The translations under genes and the position numbers were made by a program. 14,207 nt of DNA. Origin: Planctomycetota bacterium (GTDB lineage: Bacteria; Planctomycetota; Phycisphaerae; WQYP01). Every line of letters begins with the position of its first letter. Position 1 is the stretch's first letter. The stretch lies in contig JAJZGH010000120.1 of assembly GCA_021798635.1 (NCBI GenBank), forward strand, positions 1-14,207, in the 5' to 3' direction. Under the pieces are notes generated by a model. It ran no database searches. It was not told the origin of the DNA and was given only the letters and a program-made list of their open reading frames with translations. Positions 6,346 through 13,865 of the stretch are shown here, piece after piece.

Positions 6346-6861
6346 ATGCGAAGTGCTTTGAAAAAGAAACTAAACGGTTCCGTGCCCGCCCGGCCCTCCG
6401 TCGCCGAATCGACGGTACAGGCCGCTACGCTGGCCAAAGCCTTTGTGTCCCTGATCCCCCACATGATGGGGTCGCTGCGGCGGCATTTACGCACGGCCGA
6501 AGGCGGTGATTTACGCGTGGGCCAATTCCGCATGATGATGGCTGTAGCCCTGTCTCCTGAACTCTCGATTTCCGATGCCGCCGAAGTTATGGGCCTGACG
6601 CTACCTTCAGCGTCCAAGGTTGCCGATGAATTGTCCCGGGCCGGCTTGCTGCAGCGGAAGGAAGACCGTCGCGATCGGCGTCGATCACTCTTATCTTTGA
6701 CGCCTGCGGGCATTGCCGTGCTGCAAAGCGTCCAGCGCGCCGCGGAAGCTCACTTCATTCAGATATTCCAACCGTTGACACCCATGGAGCGGGGATTTTT
6801 ACTCTGCGCAGCGGAAACCCTGCGGCCATTATTTCGACCGGGTGCCCGGCCCGTGGCTTAA
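6346..6861 (+). CDS. MarR family transcriptional regulator
   Basis: The product is a 171-residue winged helix-turn-helix protein. The helix-turn-helix (about residues 75-103) reads SISDAAEVMGLTLPSASKVA. The wing (DRRDRRRSLLSLTPAG, about 107-122) has the Asp/Arg pattern and LTPAG ending typical of MarR proteins. Flanking helices for dimerisation lie at about 25-55 and 125-160. The N-terminal 25 residues are basic and probably disordered. ATG at 6346 has AAAGAG 6 nt upstream and was preferred over ATG at 6340, which abuts that sequence. The gene is first in a rightward run with the tripartite pump and divergent from the MFS gene. This is the standard layout for a ligand-responsive repressor of efflux. 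The ligand is unknown. Confidence 0.88.
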   Translation: MRSALKKKLNGSVPARPSVAESTVQAATLAKAFVSLIPHMMGSLRRHLRTAEGGDLRVGQFRMMMAVALSPELSISDAAEVMGLTLPSASKVADELSRAGLLQRKEDRRDRRRSLLSLTPAGIAVLQSVQRAAEAHFIQIFQPLTPMERGFLLCAAETLRPLFRPGARPVA

Positions 6862-6917
6862 GGCCACCGAACAGTTATGTTCATGTGACTTCAGGTACAG
6901 GATTCCGGAGTGCGAAA

Positions 6918-8207
6918 ATGAAAAACGCGTTGACCATCATTGTAATTCTGCTGATTGTGGCAGTCCTTGGTTACTGGGCTTGGGAACACTTCGGAACCGC
7001 CTCGGCGAAGCAGGTTATCTATCAGACTGCACCGGTCAAGCAGGGATCTTTGGCTGCTACCGTTAGCGCCACCGGTACCTTAGAACCGCGCGATGTTGTG
7101 GATGTTGGTGCCCAGGTTAACGGAACCGTTATTGCCTTCGGTAAAGATGCCAATGGCCACACTGTTGATTACGACTCGCCGGTGAACAAAGGGACGGTTC
7201 TGGCGCTGATTGATCCTGCCAATTATCAGGCGCAGGTGGCGGTGGCCAAAGCGGCAGTTGAAGAAGCGGTAGCGAATGTAGAAGTGGCCAAAGCCCGGCT
7301 TGAGCAATACCAGGCTGCGTATGTCGATGCCCGTGCAGATTGGCTGCGGGCGGAAAAACTCGGAGCCACCGGAACCGCTTTGGCTATTACCCAATATGAT
7401 GCGTATAAATCCACGTATGACCAGGCCAGGGCCAATGTGACCTTGGGGCAGGCCTCACTGGTGCAGGCGCAAAAAGCGGTAGATGCCGCACAGGCCTCTT
7501 TGACTAACGCGAAAATAACGCTTGGCTATTGCACGATCACGTCACCGGTAAAAGGCGTGGTGATTGATCGCCGGGTGGACATCGGTCAGACGGTTGCCTC
7601 AAGCTTCAGTACGCCCAGTCTGTTTCTGCTGGCCAAAAGTTTGGAAAAGATTCAGGTGTGGGCTTCCGTTAATGAAGCGGATATCGGTCGCATTAAAGTC
7701 GGTGATGCAGCCACGTTTACCGTCGACGCATTTCCCGGCAAGGTATTTCACGGCGTGGTACATCAGGTCCGCCTGAACGCCACCATGGTGCAAAATGTAG
7801 TCACTTACACCGTGGTCGTGGATACGGACAACCCCGGCGGAAAACTCCTGCCATATCTCACCGCGCAGACCGATTTCCTCGTGGCTAAAAAAAATAACGT
7901 CATGATGGTCCCCAACGCCGCCCTGCGCTGGGTGCCTCTGCAATCAGAGATTCTTCCCTCAGCCCATCACGCAGCCGCCGCCGCATCACCTGATCAGGGC
8001 ACCATTTGGGTGGAATCGGGAAGGTTTGTTAGGCCGATTTCAGTTACCGTGGGGCTGGCCAACAACTATGACACACAAATTACTTCCCCGGACATTAAAC
8101 CCGGGATGCTGGTGGTCACCGGTGAACGCGCGAATCCCAGCAGCCACACAGGCGGAGCGACCAATCCATTTATTCCACAGCCTTTTAAGCATAAAAAAGG
8201 CGGCTGA
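6918..8207 (+). CDS. Periplasmic adaptor subunit of tripartite ABC efflux pump (MacA-like)
   Basis: The 429-residue membrane fusion protein links the inner-membrane permease to the outer-membrane channel. Residues 4-20 form a single N-terminal membrane anchor. Barrel-sandwich halves lie at about 42-105 (VSATGTLEPRDVVDVGAQVNG) and 201-240 (ITSPVKGVVIDRRVDIGQTV). Between them, residues 101-200 are an Ala/Gln/Val-rich coiled-coil hairpin. A beta-barrel domain (VWASVNEADIGRIKVGD) and a membrane-proximal domain follow, with an Ala/His-rich insertion near 345-360. The order and length match MacA. ATG at 6918 was chosen because GGAG (6907-6910) is 7 nt upstream and the anchor follows directly. An earlier start at 6885 adds 11 polar residues. 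It lies 56 nt after marR. Confidence 0.9.
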   Translation: MKNALTIIVILLIVAVLGYWAWEHFGTASAKQVIYQTAPVKQGSLAATVSATGTLEPRDVVDVGAQVNGTVIAFGKDANGHTVDYDSPVNKGTVLALIDPANYQAQVAVAKAAVEEAVANVEVAKARLEQYQAAYVDARADWLRAEKLGATGTALAITQYDAYKSTYDQARANVTLGQASLVQAQKAVDAAQASLTNAKITLGYCTITSPVKGVVIDRRVDIGQTVASSFSTPSLFLLAKSLEKIQVWASVNEADIGRIKVGDAATFTVDAFPGKVFHGVVHQVRLNATMVQNVVTYTVVVDTDNPGGKLLPYLTAQTDFLVAKKNNVMMVPNAALRWVPLQSEILPSAHHAAAAASPDQGTIWVESGRFVRPISVTVGLANNYDTQITSPDIKPGMLVVTGERANPSSHTGGATNPFIPQPFKHKKGG

Positions 8208-8257
8208 AGATAACATGGGCACCGTACCAGCAGCCTTCAACCGGAGCATGTAACGCC

Positions 8258-8998
8258 ATGGAACTGATAAAAGTCAGCAACATCATCAAAACCTATCACC
8301 TGGGCAATTCGGATGTTCAGGTGCTCAAAGGCGTCTCGTTGAGCATTATGCCCGGTGAAATGGTGACGCTCATGGGAGCTTCTGGATCCGGTAAAACCAC
8401 CCTGATGAATATTCTGGGGTGTCTGGACCGGCCGACCTCCGGCGAATATTTATTTGATGGCCAGGAAATTTCCCGCATGTCGGTTAATCAGCGGGCTGCG
8501 GTCCGTAACCGCAAAATTGGATTTGTCTTTCAGAACTTCAATTTACTGGCCCGCACGTCCGCCTTGGAAAATGTCCTCCTGCCGACCACGTATGCCGAAG
8601 ATGGCCTGTCCGCCCGACAGCATCGTCAGCGGGCGATGGAATTGCTGGATCAGGTCGGCCTGGGAGACCGCATGGACCATGAGCCATCCCAGCTTTCCGG
8701 CGGCCAGCAGCAGCGTGTGGCCATCGCCCGGTCGCTGGTGAATAATCCGCGTTTACTTCTGGCTGATGAACCCACCGGAAATCTTGATTCGCACACCAGC
8801 GAGGAAGTGCTGCGCATGTTCCAGAAGCTCAATGCGGAAAAAGATATTACAATCCTGCTGGTCACGCATGACGCCACCGTCGCCGGTCATTCCCGAAGAG
8901 TCATCCGGATTAGCGATGGGCTGATTGCTGATGGTGGTGCCCAGAGCCAGATCGCGGCCGTCGCCGCCGGCCCTGCCGCAAACGATGTAAAGAGGTGA
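8258..8998 (+). CDS. ABC transporter ATP-binding protein (MacB/LolD type)
   Basis: The 246-residue ATPase drives the efflux pump from the cytoplasmic face. Walker A is GASGSGKT (residues 40-47), and the Q-loop Gln is residue 92 in FVFQNFNLL. The signature LSGGQ spans 146-150, Walker B LLLADE spans 166-171, and the switch His is residue 204. LMNILGCLDRPTSGEY and NRKIGFVFQNFNLL are hallmarks of the MacB/LolD/FtsE subgroup. E. coli MacB fuses this domain to its permease, but here they are separate. The C-terminal 25 residues are Ala-rich. GGAG (8243-8246) lies 11 nt before the ATG, slightly long. The stop codon is 4 nt before the permease ATG, indicating translational coupling. Confidence 0.95.
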   Translation: MELIKVSNIIKTYHLGNSDVQVLKGVSLSIMPGEMVTLMGASGSGKTTLMNILGCLDRPTSGEYLFDGQEISRMSVNQRAAVRNRKIGFVFQNFNLLARTSALENVLLPTTYAEDGLSARQHRQRAMELLDQVGLGDRMDHEPSQLSGGQQQRVAIARSLVNNPRLLLADEPTGNLDSHTSEEVLRMFQKLNAEKDITILLVTHDATVAGHSRRVIRISDGLIADGGAQSQIAAVAAGPAANDVKR

Positions 8999-9002
8999 CG
9001 CC

Positions 9003-10367
9003 ATGTTGAAAATAACAACAACACTCAAGACCGCCTTACGGGCGTTGCGCCGCAATCCTTTGCGGTCTGCCCTGACCACATTGGGTATTATCATCGGCAT
9101 CGCCGCCGTGATCGCGATGGTGCAAATTGGTGAGGGATCCTCGGCGGCCATCAAGCAAACCATTGCTAATATGGGGGCCAACGAGTTGCTGATATTTCCC
9201 GGACAGGCGGTCAGCGCGGGCGTGAGTTTTGGGGGCGGAAGTTCGGTAACGCTCACTTCCGCCGATGCCGCGGCCATCGCGCGGGACTGTCCTTCTATCT
9301 CCGCGGCCGCCCCATCCGTAAATGCTCGCATGCAGGTCGTACGTGGCGGGATGAACTGGGTGCCCCAATTTCTGATTGGCACCACTCCCGCCTATCTGAA
9401 AATACGCGATTGGCCGCTGGCGGAAGGCCGAGCTTTCGGCAACGATGATGTCGACGGCGCTAATGAAGTATGCATTCTGGGGCAGACGGATGTTAAAGAG
9501 TTATTTCCCAGCGGCAAACCGCTGGGGAAAACCATTCTCGTCAATAACGTGCCCCTGCGGGTCATCGGGGTGTTAACAAAAAAGGGTGCCAACATGATGG
9601 GTATGGATCAGGATGATATTATCATCATGCCATGGACCACAATGAAATACCGCGTGTCAGGTTCGGCGTTGCAGAACCAGAATCAAAGCACGGCGGCAGC
9701 GTCGAGCACCTTTTCGACCGGGCAACTCTATCCGGAGACTTCGCAGAACCTTTACCCCGTCCCTTCCGCCACCGAACAGCAGGACTTACCACAACCCGTG
9801 AGTTTTCCCAATGTGAATGCCATTCTGGTTTCTGTCCCGTCAAGTTCCCAGATTCCGCAGGCCATCACTGAAATTACCGCTTTGTTGCGCCAACGCCATC
9901 ACCTGCAACCCGGTACCCCCAGCGATTTTAATATCCGCAACATGACGGAAATCTCTAATGCGCTGGGCCATACATCGCAGTTGATGACCAATCTGCTTAC
10001 CGGCGTAGCGCTCATATCGCTGATGGTCGGCGGCGTGGGGATTATGAATATCATGCTGGTATCGGTTACCGAACGCACCCGTGAAATCGGCTTGCGAATG
10101 GCCATTGGAGCACGCCCCGCCGATATATTAAGCCAGTTTATTCTCGAGGCCATTGTGCTGTGTCTTTTCGGCGGGGCGCTGGGAATATTGTTCGGGCAGG
10201 CGCTTTCCATGGCAGTTAAATCCCTGTTACATTGGCCGATTCAAATGTCCGCCCCGGCCATGGTGGCGTCGGTTGCCGTGTCTGTGGTAGTAGGACTGGT
10301 CTTTGGTTATTACCCGGCTTGGAAGGCGTCCCGCCTGGACCCCATTGAAGCTCTGCGGTACGAGTAA
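9003..10367 (+). CDS. ABC transporter permease, MacB/FtsX family
   Basis: The 454-residue inner-membrane permease has the four-helix MacB topology. Helix 1 is at about 23-43 after the basic LKTALRALRRNPLRSALTTL segment. A large periplasmic core spans about 45-325. Helices 2-4 lie at about 330-356, 377-400 and 418-440. MVGGVGIMNIMLVSVTERTR and EIGLRMAIGAR form the FtsX-domain coupling region, and DPIEALRYE is the classic C-terminus. Residues 217-270 are an unusually Gln/Ser/Pro-rich stretch within the periplasmic core. AGAGG (8991-8995) overlaps the end of the ATPase gene and sits 7 nt before the ATG. It works by mechanotransmission with the adaptor and outer-membrane channel. The substrate is unknown; macrolides, peptides or lipids are possible by analogy. 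Confidence 0.93.
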   Translation: MLKITTTLKTALRALRRNPLRSALTTLGIIIGIAAVIAMVQIGEGSSAAIKQTIANMGANELLIFPGQAVSAGVSFGGGSSVTLTSADAAAIARDCPSISAAAPSVNARMQVVRGGMNWVPQFLIGTTPAYLKIRDWPLAEGRAFGNDDVDGANEVCILGQTDVKELFPSGKPLGKTILVNNVPLRVIGVLTKKGANMMGMDQDDIIIMPWTTMKYRVSGSALQNQNQSTAAASSTFSTGQLYPETSQNLYPVPSATEQQDLPQPVSFPNVNAILVSVPSSSQIPQAITEITALLRQRHHLQPGTPSDFNIRNMTEISNALGHTSQLMTNLLTGVALISLMVGGVGIMNIMLVSVTERTREIGLRMAIGARPADILSQFILEAIVLCLFGGALGILFGQALSMAVKSLLHWPIQMSAPAMVASVAVSVVVGLVFGYYPAWKASRLDPIEALRYE

Positions 10368-10393
10368 ATAAAAACCGCGATTGGAGAATCATC

Positions 10394-11860
10394 ATGCGAT
10401 TAAATATGCCTCTGGCTTCCATCACCATAGCCACTGTGTGCGCTGCTCTTACGGGTTGCATGGTAGGACCCTCTATCCGTGCGCCCAAAACCACGATGCC
10501 GGCCCATTGGGCCAAATCCGCGAAACTGCATTCCCCCACAACCGCCCCGGCAACAATGCCCGCGACAATAAGCAAAGTCACCAATTCCCCGGCGCACCTT
10601 GCCCAGTGGTGGAAAAATTTCCATGATCCGGAGTTAACCCTTCTTATCAACCGCGCCGCCCGCGACAATCTAACCCTGCAGGAAGCGACACAGCAGATCA
10701 TTGAATCGCGTGAAATTCGCGACGCCGCTTCCGCTAATCTTGGGCCATTTGTAACAGGTGTCGGATCTTATCAGCACAGCGGTAATTTTCGTCACTCCGG
10801 ATCCAATTTATATCAAGCTGGTTTTGACGCCACGTGGGAACTGGATTTCTTCGGCCAGGTTCGCCGGGGCATACAGGCCGACAATGCCAATTACCGTGCC
10901 GCTATTGAAAATCAGCGGGGCGTCTGGCTGACATTATTAAGCGAACTGGCCGACGATTACATGACCCTGCGGGGCGTGCAGCGGCAGATCGCCGTGACCG
11001 TTGCCAATCTCAAAACCCAGCGACACACAGTGGCAATTTTGCAGCAACAGATTGGCGGGGGCTTAAGTACCTCATTGGCTTTGGCCAATGCCAGTGCCCA
11101 GTTGGCCACCACCGAAAGCCAATTGCCCGAACTGCGTATCCAGGAAAAGCAACTTTTCTATGCCCTCAGCATTTTAATCGGCCAACCGCCGCAGGCTTTA
11201 GAAAAACAGTTAGCCGTTCCCCGCCCCATTCCATCCATACCGCCCGTAGTCCCCATCGGGTTGCCCAGTGAACTGTTGCTGCGCCGCCCCGATGTACGCC
11301 AAGCCGAACAGCAATATGCCGCGGCCACGGCTAATGTGGGTGTTGCCGAAGGTAATTTATTTCCGCAGTTCACCATCAATGGAAACCTTGGCTTTGCCGC
11401 ATCCGATGCTGCCAAATGGTTTGATGCCAGCAGTTTGACCTATGGCATCGGTCCCAACGTCTCCTGGTCCATTTTGAATTGGGGGCAAGTGCAATCCAAC
11501 ATCAATGAGCAGAAGGCCATCCGGATTCAGGCCTTTCTTAATTATCGCCAAACCGTCCTGCAGGCGCTGGATGATGTCAACAGCGCCTTAGCCGCCTACA
11601 CCCGCGAGCAACAGCATGAAAAATTGCTCGTTGAGGCCGTGGCGCAGAATCAGAAAGCAGTAAATTATTCCACACAACTATATGAAAACGGCCTGACTGA
11701 TTTTCTCAACGTGCTTACTGCTCAACAGGCTCTCTACACCTCCCAGGATGCTCTGGTGCAAAGCCAGTCCGCCGTATGCACAGATTTGGTGGCGCTGTAC
11801 AAAGCATTGGGCGGCGGTTGGGAATCGGCTGATTTTACGGTCAAAAAGCCGGCAAAGTAA
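10394..11860 (+). CDS. NodT-type outer membrane efflux lipoprotein (TolC family)
   Basis: The 488-residue product forms the outer-membrane and periplasmic channel of the pump. The signal peptide ends in the lipobox LTGC with Cys22 as the lipidated residue. QWWKNFHDPELTLLINRA, LDFFGQVRR (about 150) and LLLRRPDVRQAEQQ (about 295) are signatures of the NodT subfamily. Two outer-membrane efflux repeats lie at about 70-260 and 290-480, each with long Gln/Ala-rich helices. The length is typical. GGAG (10383-10386) is 7 nt before the ATG, and the gap after the permease is 26 nt, so it is the last gene of the efflux operon. It converges on the uracil-DNA glycosylase gene with 27 nt between stops and no visible terminator. 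Confidence 0.94.
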   Translation: MRLNMPLASITIATVCAALTGCMVGPSIRAPKTTMPAHWAKSAKLHSPTTAPATMPATISKVTNSPAHLAQWWKNFHDPELTLLINRAARDNLTLQEATQQIIESREIRDAASANLGPFVTGVGSYQHSGNFRHSGSNLYQAGFDATWELDFFGQVRRGIQADNANYRAAIENQRGVWLTLLSELADDYMTLRGVQRQIAVTVANLKTQRHTVAILQQQIGGGLSTSLALANASAQLATTESQLPELRIQEKQLFYALSILIGQPPQALEKQLAVPRPIPSIPPVVPIGLPSELLLRRPDVRQAEQQYAAATANVGVAEGNLFPQFTINGNLGFAASDAAKWFDASSLTYGIGPNVSWSILNWGQVQSNINEQKAIRIQAFLNYRQTVLQALDDVNSALAAYTREQQHEKLLVEAVAQNQKAVNYSTQLYENGLTDFLNVLTAQQALYTSQDALVQSQSAVCTDLVALYKALGGGWESADFTVKKPAK

Positions 11861-11887
11861 GGGGTTCAGTCGCCATGGAACGATGAT

Positions 11888-12850
11888 CTATTTTTGGATT
11901 GTCGGCTTTAAGCCCAGTTTCGCCATGACCTGCTGCAAATCTCCCCATACTTTGGCGCGGTTCTCGGGCGTATACGCCCGCAAAAGAAATGACGGATGAT
12001 AGGTTGGCATTAATGGCACGCCCCGATAGGTCATCCACGTGCCGCGCTGGCGGCTGATTCCCTCTACAGTCCCCGTAAGATATTTCAGCGCCGGTGCGCC
12101 TAGCGTGACAATGACCTGCGGGCGGATTATTTCAATTTGTTTATGCAGCCAGGGAATGTTTAAGGCCACTTCCGCCGGTGTCGGCGGCCGGTCTCGCAAT
12201 CGTCCGGAATCCGGATCAGGGTCGGCCGCACGCAGTTTGACTACGTTGCCGATGTACACCGTTTGCCGGCTTAATCCCATGGCAATAATCATCTTGTCCA
12301 AAAGCTGCCCGGACCGGCCCACAAAGGGCACGCCCGTTTTATCTTCCTCTACGCCCGGTCCCTCGCCGACAAACATCAACTTTGCGGCCGGATCGCCGCT
12401 TCCAAAAACGACCTGGGTGGCAATGTCGGAAATATAGGGGGCCAGCGCAGTCGCTGTCTCCTGCTGCAATTCCGCTAACAACCGCGGTTTGTCCGCATCA
12501 CTGATCGGTGCCAAGGCAGCAATATCCCCGTCCGGGATGGGTGGAAGTTTTACAGAGCGAGCAATATCAACTCCTTGGTGCTGGGCCGTCCGGCTGTCCG
12601 TCTTGGACGCGACCGTCCTGCGCACCTCGGGCGGCGGCCCTTCATCCATTTTGGGCGCACGGGGAATCAGCGTTGCCGGGCGTTGCGCAACCTGCGCCCT
12701 CGGGGCTACATTTTGGTCTTTTCGGGCGACACTTTTTCCCGGCACCGGGGCCGCAGACTTGGGAAGCACTAACGGCACTTCGCGCACACCGAAAGCCGCA
12801 TCCGTTTGAAGCCACAATCGCCCGGCATAGTGCGCCGCTTGCGTATCCAT
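11888..12850 (-). CDS. Uracil-DNA glycosylase, family 4-like, lacking cysteines
   Basis: The 320-residue protein has a catalytic domain at about 130-312. It would remove uracil from DNA at the start of base excision repair. GEGPGVEED (162-170) and GVPFVGRSGQLLDKM match family 4 motif 1, NVVKLR (202-207) is the next conserved block, and PTYHPSFLLR (282-291) is the HPS motif. Family 4 enzymes bind a 4Fe-4S cluster through four cysteines. Here the equivalent positions are Ala135, Pro138, Leu206 and Asn231, and the whole protein has no Cys. Residues 30-125 are a Pro/Ala/Lys/Arg-rich linker, preceded by a short helix (HYAGRLWLQTDAAF). The SD is weak (GGGAAAG). It lies 26 nt downstream of the DUF3467 gene and is probably co-transcribed. 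Activity without the cluster is not established. Confidence 0.85.
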   Translation of the reverse strand: MDTQAAHYAGRLWLQTDAAFGVREVPLVLPKSAAPVPGKSVARKDQNVAPRAQVAQRPATLIPRAPKMDEGPPPEVRRTVASKTDSRTAQHQGVDIARSVKLPPIPDGDIAALAPISDADKPRLLAELQQETATALAPYISDIATQVVFGSGDPAAKLMFVGEGPGVEEDKTGVPFVGRSGQLLDKMIIAMGLSRQTVYIGNVVKLRAADPDPDSGRLRDRPPTPAEVALNIPWLHKQIEIIRPQVIVTLGAPALKYLTGTVEGISRQRGTWMTYRGVPLMPTYHPSFLLRAYTPENRAKVWGDLQQVMAKLGLKPTIQK

Positions 12851-12876
12851 CAGGCCGCTACTTTCCCGCCGGTCTA

Positions 12877-13224
12877 TTACCGTGCGCCGCGTTGTCGCGG
12901 ATCAAGCTGAATGGGACCATAAACCTGTTCATATCGTTGCACCGCCTGGCTTAACGCCAGCGCCAGACGCTTGGCGGCAAAAAAGCTCATTGCCACGCGG
13001 GTATTGACATCCATGACCACCGTATTGGGCTTGTCATGATGCTGCATATTGATGGCAAAATCCAGAAATAAATCTTCCTGCGTGGCGCTTAACCGGAAGA
13101 TATTGCTAAATACCGTGTTCATGTTCTCTTCACGGATTTGCAATTGCATCTGCTGCCCGGCGGAATCACCCGCGGTGGGGGGCTGCGTTTGCGGTTGAAT
13201 CGGCGGAACATTGTTATCTGACAT
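12877..13224 (-). CDS. DUF3467 domain protein
   Basis: The 115-residue product starts with a Gln/Pro-rich tail (about 1-28). The DUF3467 core follows (about 30-105): NTVFSNIFRLSATQEDLFLDF, then VNTRVAMSFFAAKRLALALSQAVQRYEQVYG. The family is small, cytoplasmic, frequent in planctomycetes and Bacteroidetes, and of unknown function. The ATG at 13224 has AGAGGAG 7 nt upstream, which decides the start over an in-frame ATG 24 nt earlier. It precedes the uracil-DNA glycosylase gene by 26 nt and shares its strand, so the two likely form an operon read from the promoter at 13268-13296. A role in DNA repair is not supported by anything beyond this position. Confidence 0.85.
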   Translation of the reverse strand: MSDNNVPPIQPQTQPPTAGDSAGQQMQLQIREENMNTVFSNIFRLSATQEDLFLDFAINMQHHDKPNTVVMDVNTRVAMSFFAAKRLALALSQAVQRYEQVYGPIQLDPRQRGAR

Positions 13225-13267
13225 TTTCAAACTCCTCTTATGAAACATCCAATCCTCAAGAACCTAA

Positions 13268-13296
13268 AAGATAACGGACCCCAGCAGTTTTGTCAT
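13268..13296 (-). promoter_or_regulatory. Candidate promoter of the DUF3467-glycosylase operon
   Basis: Read leftward, ATGACA (13291-13296) and TATCTT (13268-13273) are separated by exactly 17 nt. They match the -35 consensus at 5 of 6 and the -10 at 4 of 6 positions. Transcription would start near 13261, giving a leader of about 37 nt. The -35 ends 1 nt from the large inverted repeat. Confidence 0.4.
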
Positions 13297-13297
13297 C

Positions 13298-13478
13298 CCG
13301 GAGAAGCAGGAGGCGCGGGCCAGGGCGTGGCAATAACTCCGGGCAGGCGTTTGGCCGTGCGAGTTTCCGGGACAAACCCTTCTCTTCGCGCCGGCATATA
13401 TGCCGTCGATTTCGCCGCTCGCCCGAAAATATTGCCACGCCTGCGGGCCGGACAAGTCGCAAGTCAGCTCTTCTCCGG
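13298..13478. repeat. Large nested inverted repeat, possible structured RNA or palindromic element
   Basis: The outer arms CCGGAGAAG (13298-13306) and CTTCTCCGG (13470-13478) pair perfectly. Inside them GGCGTGGCAATA (13324-13335) pairs perfectly with TATTGCCACGCC (13430-13441). On the same axis CGGGC (13340-13344) pairs with GCCCG (13421-13425), and GGCG (13346-13349) with CGCC (13413-13416). The interior holds a perfect 14-bp palindrome, CGGCATATATGCCG (13392-13405). The stems total about 30 bp with internal loops. Open frames here are on several frames of both strands and none has a ribosome site or family motif, so I do not call a gene. Strand is undetermined because both strands fold alike. 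Confidence 0.55.
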
Positions 13479-13831
13479 CAGGGGGCACTGTGTCTGTGAT
13501 GGCGCGTCGTTTTCCTTGCGTGGGCCATGATGAAATATGGCCGGGAAGTGATCGACACCCACTATGAATTTCACCCTCGGGCGGCTAATATTGCTGCGCG
13601 ACTTTTTCATCGCTGATTGCGTTAATTGCGGAAAATTAAGATTAGGAACGGAAGATGCAGCGGTTGGTATCTGCGAGTCGCGCAAGAAATATAAGAAGCG
13701 GGGAAAAGGTGCGAGCCTGGAACTGGACGGCTTGGGCAAAGTCCGCATATGCTACCGCAAGGCGCGCGTTGAGTTTATGAACGGATATTGTTGTATCGGT
13801 CGCCTTCTTACTGCTGGATCGGATTCTAAAT
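13479..13831. other. Intergenic stretch with no supported gene
   Basis: I see no gene in these 353 nt. Open frames exist (for example a Cys-rich 90-codon frame from 13564 on the + strand), but they lack a ribosome site, overlap the promoter of the next gene, and show no recognisable motif. The stretch is less GC-rich than the neighbouring inverted repeat. It probably holds upstream regulatory DNA for the exported hydrolase gene. Confidence 0.5.
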
Positions 13832-13837
13832 TATAAT
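13832..13837 (+). promoter_or_regulatory. Candidate -10 element for the Tat-exported protein gene
   Basis: A perfect TATAAT lies 28 nt before the ATG at 13866, which would give a leader of roughly 20 nt containing AGAGAG. The -35 region is poor; TTACTG at 13808-13813 is the best candidate. Confidence 0.4.
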
Positions 13838-13865
13838 CCACACGTTACCTTAAGAGAGCGTTGAA

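Noticed and set aside
8215..8253. 12-codon open frame between the adaptor and ATPase genes
   Set aside because: Too short and without a clear ribosome site. It could be a coupling peptide, but nothing supports translation.
12039..12954. Several long + strand frames opposite the glycosylase gene
   Set aside because: They are Arg/Pro/Ser-rich with no motifs. The - strand frame carries complete UDG motifs.
13256..13558. Overlapping open frames on both strands across the inverted repeat
   Set aside because: Several frames are open at once, as expected for GC-rich palindromic DNA. None has a ribosome site or family signature.
13564..13836. 90-codon Cys-rich frame on the + strand
   Set aside because: No Shine-Dalgarno sequence, no recognised motif, and it runs over the -10 element of the exported hydrolase gene.
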